10,795 bases of DNA from a bacterium. Its GTDB lineage: Bacteria; Cyanobacteriota; Vampirovibrionia; Gastranaerophilales; Gastranaerophilaceae. Positions 1 through 6,093 of this stretch are shown here, piece after piece (the first letter of the stretch is position 1; each line of letters opens with the position of its first letter). Position numbers and translations under genes: made by a program. The stretch is taken from NCBI GenBank assembly GCA_004558955.1, contig SFZC01000095.1:1-10795 (forward strand), given 5' to 3'. The notes beneath the pieces are model-generated. The model worked only from the letters and a program-made list of their open reading frames with translations. It was not told the origin of the DNA and ran no database searches.

Positions 1-74
1 GTGTTTTAGCATCTTTTCCATAATCAAAATAATGCAAAGTCCCTAAACCATTGTTATATCTTGCAATGAATAGA

Positions 75-147
75 CTCTGAAACACCAAGTAGGAACAGAA
101 AATTACGTTTCGAGTTCCTCTCAACTCATTTTCTAGTCAGTTCAGGG
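75..147. repeat. nested palindromic intergenic element
   Basis: The outer arms CTCTGAAAC (75-83) and GTTCAGGG (140-147) pair imperfectly. The inner arms are exact: AGAAAAT (97-103) with ATTTTCT (128-134), and GAGTT (112-116) with AACTC (123-127) around a 6-nt loop, leaving an 8-nt bulge at 104-111. No complete gene covers the element. The minus strand stays open from about 139 to the window edge, with no convincing start codon or ribosome binding site, so the element may extend into or belong to a truncated reading frame. The layout resembles dispersed palindromic elements known from other bacteria; that relationship is inferred only. A 12-nt string just beside it (171-182, ttttcagaatga) recurs at 8881-8892. 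Confidence 0.45.
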
Positions 148-224
148 TGACCTTTTGGGGTTTGTTTGCTTTTTCAGAATGATTTTGCCTGTATCTTGAT
201 ATTTCAATCACTCTTTTATTTTTT

Positions 225-1346
225 TTATTTAATTTGTACAGGCATGATTAAGCAAACAAAATCATCATCGCTGTTTGGTTTTAGAACGGTTGCCGATAAA
301 CTTGCGTTCAAGCCGATAATAACTTCTTCACTATCAATGTATTTCAATGCATCAAGTACAAATTTGTAGTTAAACGCAATCAACAATTCTTCCGCAGTGT
401 ATTGAATATCAATTTTATCTTCTGATTTACCTGAATCAGGAGTATCAGCAGACAGTGTCAATTCATTATCCGAGAATAACATTTTAACAATACTTGTTTT
501 GTCGTAAACCATAACAGAAACTCTGCCCAATGCTGCGGTAAGTTGAGCAACATTAACGATAGCTTGTTTAGGGCTTGCAGAAGGGATTAACTGGTTGTAT
601 TTAGGGAATTGACCTTCCAAAAGTCTTGAAATTGTTAAAGTTTTTTCTGTTTTGAAAACGATTGTTGAGTTATCTTTGCAAATTTTTATTGATTTATCGT
701 CAACCAAACCGCCGATTTTCAAAAATTCGTTAAGAGTTCTTGACGGAATGATAAGTTGAGTTTGTTCTGTAATATCACTGTTGATTTTTTCTCTTACTCT
801 TGCAAGTCTGTTTCCGTCCGTTGATGCAATTTCCAAAATTCCGTTAGAAAATTCACAAACAATACCTGACAAAAGGTTGCTGACTTCATAGTTTGCGGCA
901 GCAAAACCTGCTTGTTTAACGGCTTTTAGGAACGGTTTTAATTCCACGTCAAAACATTTTGTTTCATCAAGTACATAGTTTGTAACTTCAGGCGGGAATT
1001 CGCTTGCCGAAATTCCGATGATATCAAATTTTGACTTGTTGCAAGAAATATTAACACTTGTTCCGCCTTCTTCCATTTCAAAAGTAATGAGTTCGTTGTC
1101 CAATTTTGAAACGATTTCGGTCAATTTTTTTGCAGGGAGTGTAATTTTTCCTGCTTCTTCAATTTGAGCATCAACAGTTGTTATAACAGTCAAAACCAAG
1201 TCTGTTGCAGTCAATTTTATTGCATTGTTGTCAATAGTTTCGATTAAGATATTGTACAAAACCGGTTGAACCGCTTTTTGTGAGGTGGCACTTTCTACAA
1301 TTTTAATACCGTTATATAAATCATCTTTTTTGACAACGAATTTCAT
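225..1346 (-). CDS. dnaN: DNA polymerase III subunit beta (sliding clamp)
   Basis: This is the beta sliding clamp, which dimerises into a ring around DNA and tethers DNA polymerase III and other clamp-binding proteins. At 373 aa it has the usual family length, enough for three clamp domains of about 120 residues. The opening MKFVVKKDDL with an early helix, the internal ASTDGNRLA segment near residue 175, and the ending CLIMPVQIK (family endings are of the type V-x-MP-x-R/K-L/I) are all typical. The ATG at 1344-1346 is preceded by AAGGAGT (minus sense, 1353-1359) at a 6-nt spacing, so the start is firm. A 108-nt gap and its own -10 separate it from the upstream operon. No intrinsic terminator follows the stop. 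Confidence 0.96.
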   Translation of the reverse strand: MKFVVKKDDLYNGIKIVESATSQKAVQPVLYNILIETIDNNAIKLTATDLVLTVITTVDAQIEEAGKITLPAKKLTEIVSKLDNELITFEMEEGGTSVNISCNKSKFDIIGISASEFPPEVTNYVLDETKCFDVELKPFLKAVKQAGFAAANYEVSNLLSGIVCEFSNGILEIASTDGNRLARVREKINSDITEQTQLIIPSRTLNEFLKIGGLVDDKSIKICKDNSTIVFKTEKTLTISRLLEGQFPKYNQLIPSASPKQAIVNVAQLTAALGRVSVMVYDKTSIVKMLFSDNELTLSADTPDSGKSEDKIDIQYTAEELLIAFNYKFVLDALKYIDSEEVIIGLNASLSATVLKPNSDDDFVCLIMPVQIK

Positions 1347-1381
1347 TTCAATACTCCTTAAAATATACTATTTGCCCAATT

Positions 1382-1387
1382 ATTATA
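1382..1387 (-). promoter_or_regulatory. -10 box for dnaN
   Basis: In minus sense this reads TATAAT, a perfect -10 consensus, 35 nt upstream of the dnaN ATG. No good -35 hexamer sits 16-18 nt further upstream (the best is TTTTAA-like). The site suggests dnaN can be transcribed independently of the operon that reads towards it. Confidence 0.45.
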
Positions 1388-1437
1388 AAATAAAGAAACA
1401 AAAATTAAAAGAAATGTGAATTTATATTATGATTTTT

Positions 1438-1458
1438 GTGGTATCAAAAAGATACTAC
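1438..1458 (-). terminator. weak hairpin at end of five-gene operon
   Basis: GTGGTATC (1438-1445) and GATACTAC (1451-1458) pair over 8 bp with one G-T wobble around a five-base loop. The hairpin overlaps the stop codon of the endonuclease IV-like gene. In the minus-strand transcript it is followed by A-rich rather than U-rich sequence, so it does not meet the usual intrinsic terminator pattern. It could stabilise the mRNA 3' end or attenuate read-through into dnaN. Confidence 0.3.
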
Positions 1459-2303
1459 AGGCTCAGGTAGTAATCTTTTAGTAATTTAGCGTCAGTTTCA
1501 ATGTTTGGGCTTTCGCAAACAAGAGCTCCTTTGACACCAAAAGATTTCATTGCTTTGAGCAAATCTTTGTAATTCATGTCTGACCACGCAAGGTTAAGGT
1601 GGTTCTTTTCGCCCTTTGCCGTATATTCAATCCCAGCCAAGTGTGCGTGGAAGTTGTTTATCGCAACTTCGCCGAGTTCTGTCGAAATTCTGTCCAAAAC
1701 TTTGCAAAATTCATCATAGGTGTTATAAGTTCCCGCATTTCTGGCATGAATGTGCGAAAAGTCAATACATGGCAAAACCTGTTCAAATTCCTTTGAAAGT
1801 CTGATGATTTCTTCGTAATCGCCCCATTGAGTGGCTTTTCCCGTAGTTTCGGGTCTTATCCAAATTTTTACGTTATTTTTTTCTAAGATGTCTATAATTT
1901 TTTGAGTTTGTTTTTTTACTTGTTGATAAACTTCTTCTTTATCTTTACCCATATAAAATGCGGCATGATAAGTTATGCTATATCCGCCAAAGTCTGTTGC
2001 AGCTTTTGCTGTATCAACAATTCTTTGAACGCTTGCTTCGATTTTTTCCTCTTCTTTAGAGTTTAAATTTATATAAAAAGGTCCGTGTGCCGTGAGTACA
2101 AGCGGATTTTCCGTTTGAATGTTTTTCAAGAATGCTCTTGTTTCGTCAGACATTCTCACACCGTGTACAAATTCAACTTCCATTCCGTCAAGATTTAATT
2201 CTTTCAAAATCTCGATTGCTTTCGGGTAGCCCCCTTTGCCTGTTGCTAAAGGCATGCCGGCTGTCAGAAAATTAAGTTTGTCTATTTTATATAAGTTTTG
2301 CAC
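1455..2303 (-). CDS. endonuclease IV-like TIM-barrel protein (sugar isomerase/AP endonuclease superfamily)
   Basis: The 282-aa product has the order of metal-ligand motifs seen in endonuclease IV (Nfo), whose Zn ligands are known from structures. These are H73 (TAHGPF), H113 (TYHAAF), E152 (RPETTG), D181 and H184 (CIDFSH), H219 (FHAHLAG), H235 (KNHLNL) and E264 (VCESPN). The spacing matches E. coli Nfo closely. The Nfo DRH motif reads K233-N-H235 here, so one Asp ligand is lost. The protein may therefore be an AP endonuclease acting on abasic DNA, or a related sugar-phosphate isomerase/epimerase; sequence alone does not decide. Translation starts at GTG (2301-2303), supported by GGAGG (minus sense, 2309-2313) at 5-nt spacing. 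The start overlaps the end of crcB by 17 nt, which points to translational coupling. It is the last gene of the operon. Confidence 0.8.
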   Translation of the reverse strand: MQNLYKIDKLNFLTAGMPLATGKGGYPKAIEILKELNLDGMEVEFVHGVRMSDETRAFLKNIQTENPLVLTAHGPFYINLNSKEEEKIEASVQRIVDTAKAATDFGGYSITYHAAFYMGKDKEEVYQQVKKQTQKIIDILEKNNVKIWIRPETTGKATQWGDYEEIIRLSKEFEQVLPCIDFSHIHARNAGTYNTYDEFCKVLDRISTELGEVAINNFHAHLAGIEYTAKGEKNHLNLAWSDMNYKDLLKAMKSFGVKGALVCESPNIETDAKLLKDYYLSL

Positions 2304-2661
2304 AATAACCTCCGAAAAATACTGCGATACAACCTATTATAACACTTAAAACGGTATATGCGGAAGCGTTCAAAAGTTGTCCGTTTTGAATCATATCAAA
2401 AACTTCGGCGGAAAAAGTGCTAAAAGTTGTTAAACCACCGCAAAAGCCTACCGTCAAAAGGAGTTTGAGTTGTTTTGAGGCTTGTAATTTTTCAACAAAA
2501 ATTACATATAAAAATCCAATCAAAAAACACCCGATGATATTCACCAAAAAGGTTGCAACGGGAAGATTAATTTTTAGGTTTCCGCTGATTAAAACACCCG
2601 TTAAATATCTCAAACAGGCACCAAGTCCGCCACCTGTAAAAACCGCAAGAAGATTTAGCAT
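2287..2661 (-). CDS. crcB: fluoride ion channel CrcB/Fluc
   Basis: This small inner-membrane fluoride channel family works as a dual-topology dimer that expels F- and protects enzymes such as enolase and pyrophosphatase. The 124-aa product has four hydrophobic segments (about residues 2-22, 33-56, 66-88 and 98-120). Hallmarks are GGLGACLRY near residue 11 with R18, the conserved N41 in the VN-x2-G motif, and the TM3 break GFCGGLTTFSTFS (72-84) with pore phenylalanines F80 and F83. Its ATG overlaps the stop of the upstream gene as TAATG, and only a weak AGG precedes it, so expression probably depends on coupled translation. No fluoride riboswitch is recognisable upstream of this gene or of the operon. 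Many genomes carry two adjacent crcB copies; only one is present here. Confidence 0.95.
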   Translation of the reverse strand: MLNLLAVFTGGGLGACLRYLTGVLISGNLKINLPVATFLVNIIGCFLIGFLYVIFVEKLQASKQLKLLLTVGFCGGLTTFSTFSAEVFDMIQNGQLLNASAYTVLSVIIGCIAVFFGGYCAKLI

Positions 2662-3059
2662 TATACTTTTACCTTAATCAAATCTTCCAAGATATCACAA
2701 GCATCTTCAACAAACTTTGCACAGTGTGCTTTCTTTGCACTGCCTTCATACCCTGCACTTAATATTCTGCAACAGGTAACTTTGTTTTCTTTTCTGAATT
2801 GTTCAACCAATTTTGCTGCTTTTTCTCTTGCAAAAACCTGATTTCCGTACTTGTTGTTTCTGCCAAACAGATATCCTAAAACCATTTGAGAGGCTGCAAT
2901 CGTACCGCAAACGCAACCTGATGACATGCCTGCCGAAAAGGTTGTGGCACAAGGCAAAAGTTCAGCCGAGCAAATTCCTTCATCAATACATGCTTGAATA
3001 ATGCTTTCTGAGCAGGAATATCCGTTTTTGAAATAATTTAATGCTTTATCTTTTATCAT
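2661..3059 (-). CDS. C_GCAxxG_C_C family putative redox-active protein
   Basis: The 132-aa soluble protein matches the cysteine pattern of the C_GCAxxG_C_C family. An N-terminal GYSCSES segment (13-19) is followed by GMSSGCVCG (44-52) and a glycine-rich helix (LGYLFG), then a C-terminal CC pair (96-97) and HC (112-113). It carries ten cysteines: C16, C24, C30, C37, C49, C51, C96, C97, C113 and C121. The family is annotated as possibly redox-active or metal/cluster-binding; its biochemical role is not established. The ATG is preceded by an AAGGAAG-type ribosome binding site. The gene follows the small secreted protein by 17 nt and shares TAATG with crcB downstream, so it is co-transcribed with both. 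Confidence 0.85.
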   Translation of the reverse strand: MIKDKALNYFKNGYSCSESIIQACIDEGICSAELLPCATTFSAGMSSGCVCGTIAASQMVLGYLFGRNNKYGNQVFAREKAAKLVEQFRKENKVTCCRILSAGYEGSAKKAHCAKFVEDACDILEDLIKVKV

Positions 3060-3077
3060 AATTCTTCCTTTTTAATT

Positions 3078-3506
3078 TTAGTTTCTCACATAAAAATATG
3101 CCGTTGTCAAAACTTTTGTCGGGTTATCTCTTGAATATACCCTCATAGCGTACGCTCCTGCGGTATTAAAGACAACATAATCAGTAAAATAATGCACCTG
3201 TTCATCACGAAGTTTTACTCTTTTGCCCCAAACGAGTTCATATCCGAGCCTTTCGCCTTCCCCACCGATTTTCAAAACCTGAACGAGCAACATTTTTGAG
3301 GTGCTTTTTTTAGGCAAAGTTATCAAATAATAAATTCTTTCGTTTGGTTTGAATACGTTTGTATTGCTTGGAGAAAGTATTGAATCTTGAGTTATCGGGT
3401 TTTTGTTAAAGAGAATTACCGATTTTTCTTTGCCAAAACAGTGTGACGAAAAAACTCCGACACAAAGTAGCAAAAGAACCGTTAAAAAATACTTCCGGTT
3501 CCGCAT
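3078..3506 (-). CDS. small secreted protein downstream of TPR protein
   Basis: I do not recognise the family. The 142-aa product begins with a Sec-type signal peptide: positively charged MRNRK, a hydrophobic core at about residues 6-19, and a polar c-region, with cleavage probably around residues 23-25. The cysteine at 23 is not in a proper lipobox, so a lipoprotein is unlikely. The mature part is rich in beta-prone segments (IYYLITL, MLLVQVL, YVVFNTAGAYAMRV, AYFYV), consistent with a compact beta-sandwich or Ig-like domain. I chose the ATG at 3504-3506, one base after the TPR gene stop, because it places the signal peptide at the N-terminus; an in-frame TTG at 3543-3545 would add 13 polar residues inside the TPR gene. 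No Shine-Dalgarno is visible, so translation is probably coupled to the TPR gene. Confidence 0.75.
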   Translation of the reverse strand: MRNRKYFLTVLLLLCVGVFSSHCFGKEKSVILFNKNPITQDSILSPSNTNVFKPNERIYYLITLPKKSTSKMLLVQVLKIGGEGERLGYELVWGKRVKLRDEQVHYFTDYVVFNTAGAYAMRVYSRDNPTKVLTTAYFYVRN

Positions 3507-3507
3507 T

Positions 3508-5568
3508 TTATTGTAACTGTTTGATTTGTGCCTGGACATTCTCAATCATTTCTTTATCGTTGTTGTGCTTAATAAATTGTTTATAATTCTTTATGGCATC
3601 TTCTTTTTTGCCTTGATGTTCAAATGCAATACCGAGTGCGTAATATGCGTAGCCTGAATTGTAGTTTGAATCAAGCGAAATAACTTTTTCAAAACTTTTT
3701 TGTGCTTCGATTGAATTATTTTCGTTTGCATACGCCAAACCTAAATTAAACCAACCGTCCGTATAATCAGGATTTACAATGATTGATTTTTGATAGAAGT
3801 TGATTGCTTTTGTGTTATCTTCCTTCATTTTGTAGATATTGCCGAGTTTCAGCAACAAGTCTTCGTTTTGTTTCATAACAAGCGGAGAGGCTTTGATTTC
3901 GCCTGAAGAGAATTTAGTTTCTTCCGTTGATGTTTTGTTTGCCGCAGGTTGAACCTCTTGTACAACAGGCTGAGCAGTTGTTTGAGCCGCAGGTTGAGTT
4001 GTTTTTTCAGCACCTTCCATTTCAATATTTATCATAGGAAGTTGTTGATTTTGAGAGTAAGACTCTTGAACTGTTGTCTTTGTTTTGTAAAGTGATGAAA
4101 TAAAATCACTGTATTCTGCCGAGTATGCGGTTTTGTCAGGATTTATGGAAATTGCTTTTTCGTAATTTTCGGCGGCCTTTGTGTTGTTGCCTTGAGCTCT
4201 GTAAATCTTGGCCAAGCCGTAATATACATAACCGTCCATATAACCGTCTTTGATTGCCTGTTTAAAGTCTGCCATTGCTTCATCGTAGGATTCGATTTCA
4301 ACAAGTTCGTGACCTCTTGCAACAAGTGCATTATTTAGGTTTTCTTTAACGCTTTTGTCATTACTTTTTGCGGTTTGCAATTCTTTATACAAGGTTATTG
4401 CATCTTCGTATTTGTGCAAAGCATGAAGAGCTAATGCTTTATTAAACTTGATATTATAATCATCTGCCTGAACATTTAGAATTTCATCATAATATTTTAT
4501 TGCGTTTTCAAAGTCTTTTTTGTTGTGGAAACAGAACGCAATATCTTTTTTGATATCGATATCATCAGGCGATTTTTTCTCGGCAATCAGGTAATTTTCC
4601 AAAGCTTTGTCAAAGTTGTTCAAGTTTTTGTAAACGATAGCAAGGTTTTTATAACCGTTTACATCATCAGGATATGCTTTGATGTACATATTGTATTGAT
4701 TGATTGCTTCGGTGTTTTTATCCATGTTTGCCAAAAGGTTTGCATAATCAAGTCTGACCGTGTTCAAATTCGGAACTTTTGCCAAAACGAGTTGATATTG
4801 TTCATAAGACATGTCGTTCTTGTCAAGTTCTTGGTAGGCTTGGGCAAGTCCTAAGTGTGCAGCATTGTTATCGGCATCAATTTCGATTGCTTTTTCAAGC
4901 ATTTCCGCTGATTTTTCGTATTCGTCAGTGTTTAACAGTGACAAGCCGTATTCTGCATAATTTTTGAAGGATTCCTGATTTTTTTCATACAGTTTTTTGT
5001 ATTGAGTGACGGCATTTTTGTAATCCTTTATTGCAAAGTAAGATGCCGCAAGGTTTTCTCTTGATTCTGTATGTTGAGAATAGGTTTCTAAAAATGTGTT
5101 GTAATTTTTTATTGCTTGGTTGTAATTCTTCAGTTGATACTGAACGTTTGCAATATTGTAGTAGTTATATTTGTATTCAGGAAAAATATCTAAAGCTTTT
5201 TCATACGCCTGCAAGGCTTCTTTGTATTTTGTTTGGGTTTCGTAAATACTTCCGATACTAATATAAACGAACGCATCATCAGGTTTTAATTTGATTACTT
5301 TTTGGTAAATATTTAGAGCTTTGTCATTTTCGCCGATTTCAGTGTATAAACCCGCCAATTTTGTGTAAATCATAGCGTCATCACTTGAAATAGCAGCAGC
5401 CTGTTCAAGTTTTGAAATTGCTTCTTTCAAATCCTGTTGATGTTCGGCACTACATGCTTCTTGGTATAAACTGCTTGCTTCCGGTGACATATAGGCAAAT
5501 GCTTGTGTTGAACCGAAAGCTAATGATGAAATTAAAAGACCTGCCAAAATTGACTTTTTTATCTTCAT
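3508..5568 (-). CDS. large secreted or periplasmic TPR-repeat protein
   Basis: The 686-aa protein starts with a clear Sec signal peptide (KIKK, hydrophobic core 6-19, TQAFA with cleavage near A25). It then consists of about 13 tandem 34-residue tetratricopeptide repeats (about 29-490), recognisable by recurring A-x2-x-Y, Y-x-A-x2-x-Y-x-K-A and a P-D/N at repeat ends. A 65-residue low-complexity linker rich in Q, T, P and A follows (about 495-560), then about three more TPRs (562-680). TPR arrays are protein-protein scaffolds, and the signal peptide puts this one outside the cytoplasm. Its partner is unknown; the small secreted protein encoded one base downstream is the obvious candidate. The ATG has GAGGG upstream (minus sense) at about 7 nt. 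It is the first gene of a five-gene operon. Confidence 0.88.
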   Translation of the reverse strand: MKIKKSILAGLLISSLAFGSTQAFAYMSPEASSLYQEACSAEHQQDLKEAISKLEQAAAISSDDAMIYTKLAGLYTEIGENDKALNIYQKVIKLKPDDAFVYISIGSIYETQTKYKEALQAYEKALDIFPEYKYNYYNIANVQYQLKNYNQAIKNYNTFLETYSQHTESRENLAASYFAIKDYKNAVTQYKKLYEKNQESFKNYAEYGLSLLNTDEYEKSAEMLEKAIEIDADNNAAHLGLAQAYQELDKNDMSYEQYQLVLAKVPNLNTVRLDYANLLANMDKNTEAINQYNMYIKAYPDDVNGYKNLAIVYKNLNNFDKALENYLIAEKKSPDDIDIKKDIAFCFHNKKDFENAIKYYDEILNVQADDYNIKFNKALALHALHKYEDAITLYKELQTAKSNDKSVKENLNNALVARGHELVEIESYDEAMADFKQAIKDGYMDGYVYYGLAKIYRAQGNNTKAAENYEKAISINPDKTAYSAEYSDFISSLYKTKTTVQESYSQNQQLPMINIEMEGAEKTTQPAAQTTAQPVVQEVQPAANKTSTEETKFSSGEIKASPLVMKQNEDLLLKLGNIYKMKEDNTKAINFYQKSIIVNPDYTDGWFNLGLAYANENNSIEAQKSFEKVISLDSNYNSGYAYYALGIAFEHQGKKEDAIKNYKQFIKHNNDKEMIENVQAQIKQLQ

Positions 5569-5785
5569 ATAACAACCCTCTTTCTTTTAGATATTAGCAT
5601 AAAAAGTTTGCTTGTGCAAAACATTGCAAATTGTTGGAAACTTTGTAAATTATGAGCCTTAGAAATTTTTAATAATTGAATGATTATAAAAACAAAATCA
5701 CTTAACAAAATTTTACAATTAAAACTCCCTAATGGTGCTAAAATTCCCCGTAAACATGGTTTATCACTGGAAAAAACATACTTTT
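5569..5785. other. intergenic region between divergent genes
   Basis: This AT-rich stretch lies between the leftward TPR operon and the rightward 52-aa gene. No gene is visible. It contains two short exact hairpins: TTTGC/GCAAA (5607-5611 with 5616-5620) and TAAAC/GTTTA (5751-5755 with 5759-5763). No convincing leftward promoter for the TPR operon could be picked out; a TTGCAC and TAATAT pair spaced 17 nt apart is only a weak candidate. Confidence 0.4.
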
Positions 5786-5796
5786 TGTGGTATAAT
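5786..5796 (+). promoter_or_regulatory. extended -10 promoter of the 52-aa gene
   Basis: TATAAT (5791-5796) is preceded by TGG, giving an extended -10 (TGnTATAAT), a type that works with a poor -35. No good -35 is present. The predicted transcription start is near 5803, leaving a 5' leader of about 37 nt that contains the ribosome binding site. Confidence 0.65.
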
Positions 5797-5839
5797 ATTA
5801 GTTGTTCTTAAGTGTTAGGTGTATATAAGGAGTGCGTTT

Positions 5840-5998
5840 ATGGCAAAAACTATTACGGAAACTGAGGTAAAAAATGTTAAGTCAAAATTCGCAGACGAAT
5901 TTGAAGTTTATTTAAAAACTCAATGTACAAAAACAACTTTTAACGGTACTGAATTAGAATCATTTTCTTGGTACAAAAAAGTCTTGGGTTTAGTTTAA
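5840..5998 (+). CDS. 52-aa protein of unknown function
   Basis: The ATG at 5840 is preceded by AAGGAGT (5827-5833) at 6-nt spacing, and the frame closes with TAA at 5996-5998. The product (starting MAKTITETEV, ending KKVLGLV) is soluble, Lys/Glu/Thr-rich, with an amphipathic N-terminal half, one cysteine (C29) and a single tryptophan in SFSWYKK near the C-terminus. It has no signal peptide or membrane segment, and I do not recognise a family. It has its own extended -10 promoter and strong intrinsic terminator, so it is a complete monocistronic unit. That combination makes it a real gene despite its size. Confidence 0.8.
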   Translation: MAKTITETEVKNVKSKFADEFEVYLKTQCTKTTFNGTELESFSWYKKVLGLV

Positions 5999-6020
5999 TT
6001 TTTAAGTACACAACAAGAAA

Positions 6021-6047
6021 AACGACCTTTAGTGGGTCGTTTTTTTT
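6021..6047 (+). terminator. intrinsic terminator of the 52-aa gene
   Basis: AACGACC (6021-6027) and GGTCGTT (6035-6041) form a perfect 7-bp GC-containing stem with a 7-nt loop, followed by a run of T residues (6040-6047). A-rich sequence before the stem can extend the pairing with the T tract. It ends just upstream of the lepA promoter and insulates lepA from the small gene. Confidence 0.93.
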
Positions 6048-6058
6048 ATGCGTTTAAT

Positions 6059-6086
6059 TTTACAATTAGTGTTTTTCATATATAAT
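6059..6086 (+). promoter_or_regulatory. lepA promoter, predicted leaderless
   Basis: TTTACA (6059-6064, five of six matches to the -35 consensus) and a perfect TATAAT (6081-6086) are separated by 16 nt. The lepA ATG begins at 6094, only 7 nt after the -10, where transcription itself would be expected to start. There is no Shine-Dalgarno between the -10 and the ATG. Confidence 0.65.
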
Positions 6087-6093
6087 CAAAAGT

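Noticed and set aside
166..369. Plus-strand 67-aa frame
   Set aside because: It overlaps the 3' end of dnaN in antisense, has no ribosome binding site, and resembles no known protein.
2662..3300. Possible fluoride riboswitch upstream of crcB
   Set aside because: The region upstream of crcB is coding sequence of the preceding genes, and no crcB-motif conserved blocks could be recognised there or before the operon's first gene.
3507..3545. Upstream TTG or ATG start for the small secreted protein
   Set aside because: It would bury the signal peptide behind 11-13 polar residues, has no Shine-Dalgarno, and lies inside the TPR gene; the ATG one base after the TPR stop fits better.
4525..4854. Plus-strand 109-aa frame within the TPR gene
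   Set aside because: It is an antisense shadow produced by the repetitive TPR coding sequence, with no start signals.
5700..5785. Possible riboswitch or structured leader before the 52-aa gene
   Set aside because: The structured part lies upstream of the predicted -10 and would not be in the transcript; no known riboswitch core was recognised.
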